Below, in pieces: positions 11,570 to 22,049 of a DNA stretch of 64,000 bases (within the stretch, counting starts at the first letter, position 1; the number at the start of each line of letters is the position of its first letter). The DNA comes from Mastigias papua (Eukaryota; Cnidaria; Scyphozoa; Rhizostomeae; Mastigiidae). The notes under the pieces are model-generated. The model worked only from the letters and a program-made list of their open reading frames with translations, was not told the DNA's origin and ran no database searches. The stretch is taken from positions 4,908,517 through 4,972,516 of the forward strand of contig OZ025278.1 in the NCBI GenBank assembly GCA_964019165.1. The letters run 5' to 3'. Both the position numbers and the translations under genes were made by a program.

Positions 11570-13214
11570 AGAGCTGTAGCATGGAGAGGTGTTTGAGCAG
11601 AGCAGGCGAGATTTGGACAAGTGAGAGGACTGTTAAAAGGCTGAAGCTCTGGAGCAGTATTTTGTAAGCAGCGATTAAAACCCAGCGCAGTTAGGAGACA
11701 GGAAGAGACCTGTGAAGGAGGAAAGACGAGAATATGGGCCTCGCGATGTGGAGTAGGCAGAGGCGCGCGACTCAAAGCATCTGGCACAACATTGGTTTTA
11801 CCAGGACGATGCTCAATGGACAAATCAAATTCAGCCAAAGAGAAGCACCACTTAGCAAGTTTTGAATTTTGAGGAGCAATTGAGGCTAGAAATTTGAGAT
11901 TAGTGTGGTCGGTGATGACGCGAAATTTTTGACCTATAAGATAATTGCGAAATTGCTCTAAAGCCCATTTGACAGCAAAAAGTTCCTGGAGGGCTGTAGG
12001 CAAGCACCGATTCCGTGGGAGTAAATGCTTTAGAAGCAAAACGAACAGGTCGAAGGATGCCACTATGTTGCTGTGCAAGCATTGCACCTCAACCTGCTTT
12101 GCTAGCATTAGTGTGAACTTGAAATTCTCTATTCCATTTTGGGTGGGAGAGTATGATGTCGTTAGAAAGTAGGGCAGATGTAAGACCCTGAAATTCAGCC
12201 TCATGTTGATCCGAGCATGAAAACGAAGCTTTTGGGCTGAGTTATGAGCGTAAATTTTGTGAACGTTGGGACATATTTCTGGTGTATTCCCGAAAATAGC
12301 CAATCATTCCCAGAAATCGTTTTAGACTAGAAACATTATGAGGCCTTGGATAGGAGGAAATAGATTCGGTACCTTTTTCAGTAGGAAAACGACCTTCAGG
12401 AGTAATACAATGGCCTAAAATTTGAAGATTAGTGGAGAAAAATGAGCACTTAGAAGGCTTAAATTGAACGCCAAACTTGGATGCACGTTCGAAAATTTTC
12501 TTGTAGTTGTCTAGTGCTTCTTCGAATGAGTTTGACCATGTGACACAGTCGTCGATGTAGATAATAAGCCATTTGTACAGAAAGTCAGCAAACACAGTGT
12601 TCAAAATGCGTTGAAAAGTTTGTGGGGCTGTTTTTAACCCAAAAGGCAGTCTGAGATTTTCCCAAAAACCTTAATGGATGCAGAAGGCACTTTTTCTCTA
12701 TGCTTAGGGTTAACTGGGATTTGCCAGTAGCCACTAGCCAAGTCCAGTTTACCAAAGATTTTACCCCCACGTATGGCGTACAAAATATTAGACACGCTGG
12801 GGATGGGGTACCAATCTCTTAAGGTAATCGCATTAAGAGCCCTATAGTCACCACAAAACGAGGGGGTTGAGGTTTCCCTTTCTCTGGGGGCTTACGAACC
12901 AGAATACAAGGAGAGCCCCAAGGAGAATGACTCGGTTGAATGATCTTCAGTTTTACCATGCGCTCAAGCTCCTCCTTAATGGCTGCAAGTTCAGCAGGAC
13001 TCTTGCGATAAGGAAGGCGATAAACAGGAGGCGCTTGCCCAGTGTCAATATTGTGAAAAAAACCTTTGATGGTGGAAAGAGGCGAATTGGACAAATGACA
13101 GACGTGAGGATATTTATGTAAGAGCTCTTTGAATTGTCCCAATATAGGACGTGGCACATGTGCATAGGAAGGCGTGTCTAATTCTAAAGCTGTAAAAAGC
13201 GCATCCTGAAAGTC
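11570..13214 (-). pseudogene. gypsy-type LTR retrotransposon pol: RT and RNase H (broken)
   Basis: Minus-strand frames, in order from high to low coordinates, give the RT entry (ELERMVKLKIIQPSHSPWGS and PPRFVVTIG), the catalytic LIIYIDDCVTWSNS, and the connection FLGMIGYFREYTRN. RNase H follows with ELFAVKWALEQF and VITDHTNLKFL, then the HRPGKTNVVPDALSR block typical of gypsy pol. At least three frameshifts interrupt it. The upstream end stops exactly at the Harbinger insertion and resumes at 17780. The downstream end is cut at about 11570 before any integrase, where inverted duplicates begin. The element's gag and protease lie at 21475-23450 and its 5' LTR at about 23500-23680. The copy is dead. 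Confidence 0.85.
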
Positions 13215-13428
13215 TAAAGCCTGGTTTCCATATAACCGTAAGGTGCCGTAACCTTGCCGGCGGCTGTCTTCTGCCATCTTCCATCTGCCTTGCCCCAGGT
13301 ACCACAGCCGAACGATATAAATGGAAACGTCAGAATATTGTGCCGAAAACATCGTGGCTGAAGTGCCGTAAGATACCGGTAACTATGCCGGTAACTAAGA
13401 GTAGAATGGCACCAACTTTTTGTGAAAA

Positions 13429-15581
13429 ATGGCCCCCGCTGTAGATAGACATTTATTGTTAAAGGGCCTACTTTTTCTTGTTCTTGGGTACATGCGGTTA
13501 AGACGTTCTAGGCAGCAGGTGAAATGGAAGCACAAATGTTGGGTGAGAAGAATTTTCAAGCAGCGGAATGATCATGGACAATTTCACACGTTGTTTCGTG
13601 AACTGAAGCTTCACGACCGTGAGTTTTTCTACAGGTAGGTTTGTACTGGATAAACTGCAGGAAAAGTTTGTTGGCCTATTTAAGGCAAAGAAATCTTGAG
13701 ACTATTTTGATATAATCCCTTTAAGACAGTGTGCCCTCACAAGCAGGCCTTCCAAAGAAAGGCATGTGATGAACTAAGACTTCTTGTTTCACACACAGAT
13801 AAAATTTCTGTGAAACAGCTATAGAAATCTACCAAGCAAACTGTCTGTAGACATCAAGCATTTAACAGCAAGCAAACTGACTAAATAGTCTTTGTTCTCA
13901 CTTCCTGTAATGTTTCAGGTTTCCATTTATGTTTCCTCCATTCATATATCAGGTTATTAACTATATGTTAAATATTGAACCAGCAACTGAAATCAAAGTT
14001 TCAATGAATTCTTTATGTGTGCATAGTCACTATGAACATTACACTTTATGTGCTCATCCTGGAGTTTGGTTCATGTCATTTTACATTTTGAAAAGGATAC
14101 CCCTTCAGCAAAGCTGACTATCAATGGGGCAATACTGTGAAAACTTACAAAATTAGATATCATGTGAATCTAAGTTATCCTGTGACAATTCAATATTTAC
14201 ATTCTTTACTAAAAATCCTATTGTTTAAATGTTTTCAGGGTGCAAGCCTGCTTGCACTCAGCTGCAAGGTTATGCCAAGACTTAGCACCTCCAAAAGAAA
14301 AACATTTCTTTCTATTTTTGGAATTTTTCATTGGCAGCCTTAGACTTGTTGCTGTATTCCTAAGACTTATCTACAGATTCTCTATCAAATGAAACAAAAA
14401 TTACCAGTCTTGATCATTTATCAGTACTCTTACTTTTACCATTTATTTTTTCTCATATTTATCATTCTGCATAATGTAGATACTTGAGGATGTCTCCTGA
14501 ACGACTGGAGCACTTACTAACACTCATTGGACCTCTCTTAGCAAAAAAGACATGCAGAAGTCGAGAAATAATTTCTCCATCAGAAAGACTTGTGATCACA
14601 CTCAGATACTTAGCCACTGGTCACTCACAGCAGTCACATGCATTCAATTTTCGTGTGGGCAAGGCTACAGCGTGTAACATAATTCGTGATACTTGTAAGG
14701 CACTTTCGATTGCATTACATAACACATATCTCAATGCACCAGAGACAAAGGAAGACTGGAAGAAAGTTGCTAGGGGCTTTGAGAAGGAATGGAACTATAC
14801 AAACTGTATTGGTGCTCTAGATGGGAAGCATATAGCCATGGAGTGTCCACTAAATCAAGGGTCAAGTTTCTATAATTACAAAGGATTCCATAGCATAGTG
14901 TAAATGGCTGTGTGTGATGCTAATTATTGCTTTTCCCTAGTGGACATAGGAGGATATGGAGGAGAAAATAATGCCTCCATTTTTGGGGGGTCAGAAATGG
15001 GCATTGCCTTTAAAGAGGGGGAAATGGATATTCCAGAACCTGAAAGCATTGATAATTTTACATTGCCCTATGTCCTTGTTTCTGATGAGATATTCAAGTT
15101 AGAACCCTGGTTAATGAAACCATTTCCCGGGAAAAACCTTGACCATGAGAAGATGATCTTCAATTACCGGTTATCCAGGTGCAGAAGAACTATTGAAAAT
15201 GCATTTGGTATCCTTGCAGCAAGATGGCGCATTCTGAGAAGACCTATTCGAACAAGCATTTCTACTGTCGAGAATATCACCAAGGCTTGCGTTTGCTTCC
15301 ACAACTACCTGAAGCAAACTGATAATGCATTTTATGTGCCTAATGGTTTCATAGATGCTGAGGATAATAGTGGAAACATTATACCTGGCAACTGGAGATC
15401 AATTGTAGATAGAGATCAATCAGCACTTCAACGTATTCGCAGAACTGGCAGTAATAACTGCGGAACAGAAGCCAAATTGGTTAGAGAGACTTTCAAAGAT
15501 TATTTCAATAGTACACCTGGTTCAGTGCCATGGCAGCTTAAACATGTAACAAGTTTTGGCAAGATATTAGAGAGATTATAA
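13429..15581 (+). pseudogene. Harbinger transposase (two exons, one in-frame stop)
   Basis: Exon 1 (13429-13634) starts MAPAVDRHLLL and ends HDREFFYR at donor AG|GTAGGT. Exon 2 (14480-15581) begins after ATAATGTAG with YLRMSPERLEHLL. The join restores the family's FRYLRMSPERF-like block, so the 845-bp intron is well supported. DDE_Tnp_4 features follow: ALDGKHIAMECP (first D), DIGGYGGENNASIFG (second D), VLVSDEIFKLEPWLMKPFPG, and ENAFGILAARWRIL (E). A single TAA at 14901-14903 breaks the frame between FHSIV and MAVCDANY, where relatives have a hydrophobic residue. One substitution therefore inactivated an otherwise complete gene. The product would cut and paste the element in the nucleus together with the Myb-like partner. 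Confidence 0.9.
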
Positions 15582-15589
15582 TGAACACA

Positions 15590-16269
15590 ACATATTCATA
15601 ACAACATGCAATAAAAATATTTGTGTTTCAGTAGTAAGGTCACATAGTTATATTCAAACTCCTTAATAACACTGGTTGCAGTTCACTTAGCAGTTGTATA
15701 CCTCCATATTAATGAAATTGTACACTGCTTCAAAAAATCTGGAACGCACATTCAATAATACTTTGAACGGTTTAGCTTAACTTAGAAAATATGATAAATG
15801 ATACCTTTCAAAAACAATGACATGATAAAATCAATTCTAGTATTGTGCTCTTCAAAACAAATTAAAAATAGCATACATTTTCAGGTACTGTGTTTCCAAA
15901 TACAGAAAAGATAGGCTGGAGCAATTTGTTCAGCCTCTATAAAAATTTGACTATGTCCTTTGACCAAAATAGCGTAGTACCACCTCATTTGCATGTTTTC
16001 TGATGCAAATTAAAAAATTCATACAATTTTGCTTTTAAGTGACCCAACTATCGAAGTAAATGTTGCTCAAGTAGGGAAATGCTGTTGTGTTTAAAGTTTC
16101 ATGTAGGTCAAACTAATTTTTGCTGTATGACTCATAAAGATGTTATATCAGTTTCAAACATCTCTGCTTGGCACCTAGGTTGTTGGGGCTGTTGCTCAGT
16201 GTGTACACTCTTGCCAACTGACTGTTGCTTTGGCTGACATTGAAAATTCCTGTAGAGGTAGTAACTATG
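15590..16269. other. Harbinger internal spacer between convergent genes
   Basis: AT-rich noncoding DNA between the 3' ends of the transposase (+) and the MADF-BESS gene (-). A + strand AATAAA at about 15611 fits the transposase polyadenylation signal. Confidence 0.5.
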
Positions 16270-17399
16270 CTACATGTAGGGAATAATGTTGGCATCACTG
16301 AAAAAGTTTGCGGGATTAGCAAATTGCTGTTGAGCCTCTTGATGTTTCTCTATGACTTTGGCAGATTCAATGTCTTGAAATATCTTCATTATTTGGAACT
16401 TGGCCATAATCTTGTGATGTGGTTCCAAATGCCTAAATAATCCTACCAGATTCAAACAGAATAGGTGATCATCATCAGATCCATCTTTATTTGCCATAGG
16501 TTTCAATTGTCGTGACTCATCATCAATTGCTTTCTTAAAACAGTTCATTGTGTTAGCAAATTCCCTGTCCATTTCTATAGCAGACAATGGTTTGCTACCT
16601 TTTGACCAAGCTCCTTTTCTTGTTTTCTTTTTTCTCTCCTCTTTCACAGGTTGATACTCTTTGCTATTATTGCAACTCTGGCTCCTTTTTACCGGGACTG
16701 CAATGGTTTGCTTTTTAGTGGCAGTGGCAGTGGTAGAAATATTAGGCTCCTCAGCAAGACTCATAATTTCATGTAAAACAGCTGCTAGTCATTCCCATGC
16801 TTTCTCTACACTTGATACTGTACTGCTTTGTTCTTGGCTGCTAGTGTCAAAGTTGTCAGTCTGATCAGTCTCGTCACCAATCTGCATATCTATGCCATCT
16901 AATTCAGCTTCATCATTAACCTCTGATTCTTTCTCGACACTACCATCATCATTTCCTGACTCATCTCCTGATGAATGCATCTCTGTTGTTAATGGCTTCG
17001 TCTTGAAATTTGTTGTACTTCTTCTCTGCTGTATGTGTGTCAGCAGCCATCGGAGATGCTCATATTCTGTTTTTATTTCTGGGACATCACCGACTCCTGA
17101 CCCCAACCTGATTGATCTTTGTCGCTTGATGTACTTGGAGAAATTTGTTCTTATACTGTTGTAACGGGTTTGGGCTTCTGTCCAGTCCATTTTCAGCTCT
17201 AAACCTATCTCTCTCCAGGCATTCTTCTTTTTGAGAGATATTTTGTAATCCCTGCAAATTTGTCGTACACGGCTGCGTACTTTCGTACACAGTTCATCAG
17301 CGTTTCGTTGTCCATGTAAGTTTTTTCAAAAACAGGGTTCACCGCATCGCCTTGCTTCGACGTCGCCATTTTCCTTTGTCTTAACTCGCTCAGAACCAC
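16270..17399 (-). pseudogene. Harbinger MADF-BESS (Myb-like) accessory protein, lightly broken
   Basis: The minus-strand gene starts near 17370 with MATSKQGDAV. A MADF/Myb-like domain follows: MDNETLMNCVRKYAAVYDKF, NAWREIGLELKMDWTEAQTR and RYNSIRTNFSKYIKRQRS. A long acidic Ser/Thr-rich linker comes next, and near 16380-16500 a C-terminal BESS-like motif (DDHLFCLNLVGLFRHLEP then HHKIMAKFQIMKI). A frameshift near 17215-17240 and a stop at about 16786 interrupt it. In Harbinger elements the second gene binds the ends and brings the transposase to the nucleus. The convergent position inside the element supports that role here. Confidence 0.85.
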
Positions 17400-17779
17400 T
17401 GATCTCTAAAAAACGACTTCTTATGTTTTTAGAGATCAGTGTTCAGAATACATGTTTAGAATGAGGCTGGATCAAAACATGTTATGATTGGTCTACAGTA
17501 ACAATGGAAGACAATAGTTTGCCGGCGGCTGCCTCAGGCAACCGGTTTCCAGATCAAATTTCATGGCTGAAGATGCCGTAAGGGTCGAGAAAAGTTGAAA
17601 TGATTTAACTTTCTCCAGGTCATTTCGGTACCGTAACTGTGATGGTTGCGGCTGCCGGCAGTACCGGAGAAGTGGTTTTCATATAAACTGAAATGGTTGC
17701 GGCATGAAGGCGGCAATGGTTCCGGCAATGTCTGCGGCAGCCTTACGGCACCTTACGGCTATATGGAAACCAGGCCTAA

Positions 17780-18187
17780 AGAATCAGGTTTAAGAGTCAC
17801 CATGTTTGTGGGCGGAAAGGCGTGTTCGTGTTCAACAGTGTTGTTGTCCAAAAACTCAGACAATAGAGAAGAATCTAAACCTGATGGCAGTGCAGAAGTA
17901 TATCTTGGCATAGCGACAAGCTGCTCAGAGGATAAATGGGAATCATGATCACTAAGACCTACTTGTGAAAACCAAATATCAGACAAGTGCTGTGCGGTAT
18001 ATCTCATGGCAGTCTGATATTCGACTGTGTCTGCCTCGGAAAATGGGCGTATTGCTCCTAGTGACACATGAAAAGGCAACTGAACTGAGTCAGTATCTGA
18101 ATGTACTAAAACCTTAGTGACTAATACCATATCCTGCGGGTCCAAAGAATGAATGGGAAGATCGCTTTGAGATGTCCAAGCAGCCAT
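17780..18187 (-). pseudogene. gypsy pol linker between protease and RT
   Basis: An open minus-strand segment (MAAWTSQSDLPIHSLD, DMVLVTKVLVHSDT, and PRYTSALPSGLDSSL near its end) continues across the Harbinger insertion into LDFQDALFTALELDTPSY at about 13150-13214. It is the region just 5' of RT in the gypsy element. Its upstream side meets the R4-type insertion near 18340. Confidence 0.6.
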
Positions 18188-18480
18188 GCATGAATTTCCT
18201 TTAGGGGCAAGAGGGCGACTTTGCTAAATCACAAGACCACCAGCTCCATGGTTAACCACCACCTTTTTATTAAGGTTAATAATATTTTATGTAGCATTTA
18301 ACAGAGAACAGCCATGTCATGTGGATCTGTTAATACCCATTATTATTATTATTTTATTTTATGTTTGCCATCTCAGACTTCATGTGTCCGGCTTTCTATT
18401 CCATGAGAGCGGGTGACAACAAGTCACCAAAGGTCCCACGTTGGTCTTCAATATGTATCCCTAAAGAGACAGGACTTTCC

Positions 18481-19497
18481 TTAGCAATTTTGCGGTCCTA
18501 AGAGTGCACTTTTTTGCATTATCTCCAGCCTGATGTTTGCTCCAACCTTATTGACATACCCAGTAAATCTTTGTGACACAGCTCCTAACGCACCAATCAC
18601 AATAGGTAATACAGTAACAGTTTTCATTTTCCACAATCTTCTTACTTCTTCTTTCAGCATCTGGTATTTTTCTAGCTTTTCTATCTCCTTATCCTTAACT
18701 CTTTTATCTCCTGGAATTGCTATATCTATTATTCTTACATCTTTCGTCCATTTTTCAATTAGCACAACGTCAGGTTTCCTTGCTTCTATCATCCGATCAC
18801 ACTGAATCATAAAGTCCCAGTAGATCTTATAGTCATTATTTTCCATTACACATTCTGGCTTGTGTTCGTACCACTTGTCACACGACTCTATTCCCACATT
18901 TTGACAAAGCTGCCAATGAACATATCGTGCAACATCATCGTGCCGTCGCTTGTACTCATGCTGTGCTAACTTCCCACATTCACTAATTAGATGGTAAATA
19001 CTCTCACCCCTTTCACCACACATCCTACATAAAGGTGAATCAGCCGTTTTGTCAATATGGAACTTAGTATAATTCGTTCTTAATGCCTGTTCTTGAGCAC
19101 TGCATATAAGTGCCTCTGTACAACCTTTCAGGTCACCCTTCAATAGCCACTGCCATGTCTTGTCCCAATTAACTCCCTGAAGTTCTCTGACAAACTGGCC
19201 ATGCATTTCTTTGTCTTTCCAAGCAGCTTCAACTATTTGCTTTCTATTGTCTTTGCATTGTTTTGGCTCAACAGCTTCATCATTTCGCAGGATCTGGTGT
19301 TTATTTACACTTGCTAGCATTTCTTCATTACTTTTCTCTATGTACCATCTTAAACTATTTACCTCTGTTCCTACGCATTGTTCACAACTGATGAGACCTC
19401 TGCCGCCTTTCTTTCTTGAAACATAAAGTCTAGCTGTATCACTTTTAGGATGAAGTTCTTTATTTCTGCTCATAACCTTTCTTGTTTTTCTATCCAT
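18481..19497 (-). CDS. R4/Dong-type C-terminal domain: CCHC finger and restriction-like endonuclease
   Basis: This uninterrupted 338-codon frame is the C-terminal third of the polyprotein. It begins MDRKTRKVMSRNKELHPKSD and GGRGLISCEQCVGTE, the RT-thumb region of the family. About residues 157-175 carry CRMCGERGESIYHLISEC, an exact C-x2-C-x8-H-x4-C finger, followed by KRRHDDVARYVHW. Next comes KPDVVLIEKWTKDVRIIDIA, which fits the [KR]PD-x14-D restriction-like endonuclease signature of early-branching LINEs (R2, R4, NeSL). In R2 the matching domains nick the target and prime reverse transcription. All expected catalytic residues are present, although the rest of the polyprotein is broken. Confidence 0.85.
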   Translation of the reverse strand: MDRKTRKVMSRNKELHPKSDTARLYVSRKKGGRGLISCEQCVGTEVNSLRWYIEKSNEEMLASVNKHQILRNDEAVEPKQCKDNRKQIVEAAWKDKEMHGQFVRELQGVNWDKTWQWLLKGDLKGCTEALICSAQEQALRTNYTKFHIDKTADSPLCRMCGERGESIYHLISECGKLAQHEYKRRHDDVARYVHWQLCQNVGIESCDKWYEHKPECVMENNDYKIYWDFMIQCDRMIEARKPDVVLIEKWTKDVRIIDIAIPGDKRVKDKEIEKLEKYQMLKEEVRRLWKMKTVTVLPIVIGALGAVSQRFTGYVNKVGANIRLEIMQKSALLGPQNC

Positions 19498-19512
19498 CTT
19501 TTGTAGTTCCTC

Positions 19513-21263
19513 TTATGTCCATTCAATTATACCTGCTCCATATCTCAATAACGATATCGCCCATATATTGATTGCTTTAATTTTATTCCTACCATGTAAC
19601 TTCGATTTCATAATTAGTTTCAGTCTACGCATATACTCTGCTCTAAATTCCTGTTTCATTTCCTGTTCTTTGACTTTATCCAATTCTAATATTCCAAGAT
19701 ATTTATATCCTTCCTCGGTAACTTCTTTAATCATCTCTCCACTACGAAGTCTTAGTCCTTCTGCTTTACTCAACTTTCCTCTTTTCATGCATACTACACC
19801 ACATTTTTTAATTTCGAATTCCATACCAATTTTGCTACTGAACCTCCACAGTTTTTATCAAGCTATCTATTTCCTTCTCATTCTTTCCAAATACTTTCAA
19901 GTCATCCATAAATAATAAATGATTAATTTTAACATTGTCTAGCATATATCCAGCTCTTATATGTCTCAGAATCTTAGTCATAGATACTATACACAAAATA
20001 AATATAAGGGGAGAAAGAATATCACCTTGAAAGATACCCCTTTTTATATTAACTGTTGCTAAAATTTTCCCATAAGAAGTTAAATCTGTCTTCCAGTTGG
20101 TCATTGACTTTTCAATAAACTCAATTATATTCGGTGCTACTTGGGCCAACTTTAAGCTCTCTATAATCCAGGAATGTGGTACCATATCGTAGGCATTCCT
20201 ATAATCAACCCATGCCATAGTCAAATTCCTATGCTTTTTCTTACTATACTTCAAAATTGCCTTATCGATCAATAGCTGGTCTTTAGTCCTTCAACTTTTC
20301 TTCTTGCAACCTTTTTGCTCTAATGGTAAGTAGTCACTCTCAACAATGAAGTCATACAAAACATCAGATATGATACCTGTCATCAACTTCCACATAAGGG
20401 GTAAACAAGATATAGGTCTAAAATTATCAACTGCATTGCCTTTCTGTGAGTCTTTCTGACAAAGCACAGTTCTTCCTTTAGTCAACCAATCAGGTATGTT
20501 TTTGGTGTTGTTAATCATATCATTCATTTGTCCTACAATCCTGTCATAGAGTGAGGGAAGATGTTTTAACCAGTAACCCTGCACCCCATCAGGTCCAGGT
20601 GCCTTCCAGTTAGGCATCTTTCGTACTTTATTTCTCATCATTTCCGCAGTAATCACAACAATCTTTTGAGACATGCCTCTTACTTCCTTTCTAGCTTCAT
20701 CTAACCATTCAGCTCTCCTATTATGTTCAATATCATTATCCCAAATTCTTGACCACAATCTCACACTCTTCATCTGCATCTGGCATGACCTTCTCGCCTC
20801 TTGGTTTCCCACTCATCTCCTGATGAACTCTCTTTTGATCTTGCTGGTACATTCTATTTACTCTGTATTGTTCTATTCTTTGTTCATATCTCTTCAGCTT
20901 TGAGGCCATTACCTGCAACCTTTGCTTTACTTCTTCCATTACTATTGAAATGCCCTTTTCTTTGACCTTATACTTTTTTACTAATTCGTTATATTTCCTA
21001 AGCTTTCGCATTCCCTCCCTTCGCTGTCTTTGAAAGATGTTAATATGCCTTCTTAATTCATTTATTGATTCTTTAATCCTTCTTTTCCACCATGGCTCTT
21101 GCTTTGTTACTCCTTTTATATATTTCTTTAGCCCAAGCTCTTTCGCAACCCATACAGTAGTTGCAACAATAAGATTATTCGTTTCAGTTATGTCCTTCGT
21201 ATCAATACACTTTATGACTCTATTGGCTCTTTCAGTGACTATTTTCAGTTTTTTTCTTTCCAC
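19513..21263 (-). pseudogene. R4/Dong-type reverse transcriptase and N-terminal part (frameshifted)
   Basis: Four open segments, split by frameshifts or stops near 20770, 20280 and 19830, follow one another on the minus strand. They give a basic N-terminal region (KEPWWKRRIKES-like; here QEPWWKRRIKESINELRRH), the RT entry MPNWKAPGPDGVQGYWLKHL, and motif A AWVDYRNAYDMVPHSWI. Motif B is IKRGIFQGDILSPLIFI, and the catalytic box is HLLFMDDLKVFGK (F-M-D-D). YKYLGILELDKVKEQEMK and RYGAGIIEWT follow. About three breaks make it inactive. The N-terminus lacks any DNA-binding finger because of 5' truncation. Confidence 0.85.
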
Positions 21264-21474
21264 CCTCTATTATTATTATAATTATTATAATTATTATTAT
21301 TATTATTATTATTACTTGGACGACACTTTGAAAACCCAAAAGGGCTGGAGGGAGAAAACTGGGGCAACTTTTCACCAGGATGTGACGCACGTTTGAGAGA
21401 CTAAAGATCTATGGGGCCACTTAAGGACTGAAGCCCTGGTGAAAACTGACCACCCTCCAGCCATAAAGATGCAG

Positions 21475-22021
21475 CTAGCAGGGAGGGGAGCCTACAAGGA
21501 AAGCACCAACGACAATGCAAACTGTGACAAGACTGGGCCCCCGTGTTAATGAAGCGTGCTCTGCTGTTGCGCCAGGCTGGGGCATTGCGGTCAGTAAACA
21601 CGTAACATTGGCCGTGGAGCTACGGCATGGCTGATGGCCTCTCAGGGTAGGAAAAGCTAGCTTTAAGCGGATTCGTGTCATAGCATTGAACCTCAAAATT
21701 CAAGGCTGGGTCAGCAAAAAAGACGCGCAAATCCTTAGAATTAATACGTGCATCGGTCCTGCGCAAATGATTCTGACCAAAGATAATAGGCCAGGTTAAA
21801 TTAGGAACAACAAGCATCGTGAAAAGAGCGGATTGACCCAATTCCAAAACAATAGGCACTTGCAGAACGCCAACGGCCCTGAGGGAAGAATTTGGCCTGG
21901 CGACCGAAACAGGGATAGGCTGCTCTAATTTAGTAAATTGAAGTGCAGGGTTGAATTTAACTACGGTTTTCGCATGATTTTGACTGACAAGGGAAACTGA
22001 GCAGCAACTATCCAAGAGCAA
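21475..22021 (-). pseudogene. gypsy protease region with atypical D-S-C site
   Basis: The minus-strand frame 22021-21620 has LLLDSCCSVSLVSQNHA where a retropepsin would have D-[ST]-G. The second half has TMLVVPNLTWPIIFGQNHL, like the usual hydrophobic-hydrophobic-G flap end. Thus it is a gypsy-like aspartic protease domain with Cys in the Gly position of the active-site triad. A stop at 21620 and continuation in another frame to about 21475 show decay. It lies between gag and the R4-type insertion on the same strand. Confidence 0.6.
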
Positions 22022-22049
22022 AGGGAGGGAAACCCCTGCAGACGTGACC

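Larger units (their letters stand above)
13218..17776 (+). mobile_element. PIF/Harbinger DNA transposon inserted in gypsy pol
   Basis: The left end AGCCTGGTTTCCATATAACC is matched in reverse complement by the right end GGCCTGGTTTCCATATAGCC, and the match extends through CGTAAGGTGCCGTAA. Both ends are flanked by TAA (13215-13217 and 17777-17779), the 3-bp target duplication expected for Harbinger. Inside are the two standard genes: a DDE transposase on + and a MADF-BESS (Myb-like) gene on minus, convergent. Subterminal regions carry multiple TGCCGTAA/GCCGGTAAC motifs (13340-13400 and 17520-17760), which may be transposase binding sites. The gypsy reading frame resumes on each side, so this insertion is younger than the gypsy element. 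Confidence 0.92.
18340..21317 (-). mobile_element. R4/Dong-type (REL-endonuclease) non-LTR retrotransposon next to TAA repeats
   Basis: The element reads on the minus strand and is bracketed by (TAA/ATT)n tracts at 18339-18362 and about 21267-21317. Dong/R4/Rex6-type elements are known to insert in TAA repeats, so the flanks fit the clade. The 5' end is truncated: coding starts at once beside the repeat. The 3' UTR lies at about 18340-18480. It interrupts the gypsy element between its protease and RT. The bases 21318 to about 21430 do not read as gypsy and end in CAAAGTGTCGTCCAAG next to the repeat. They look like the TAA-tailed 3' end of an older element into which this one inserted. Confidence 0.75.
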
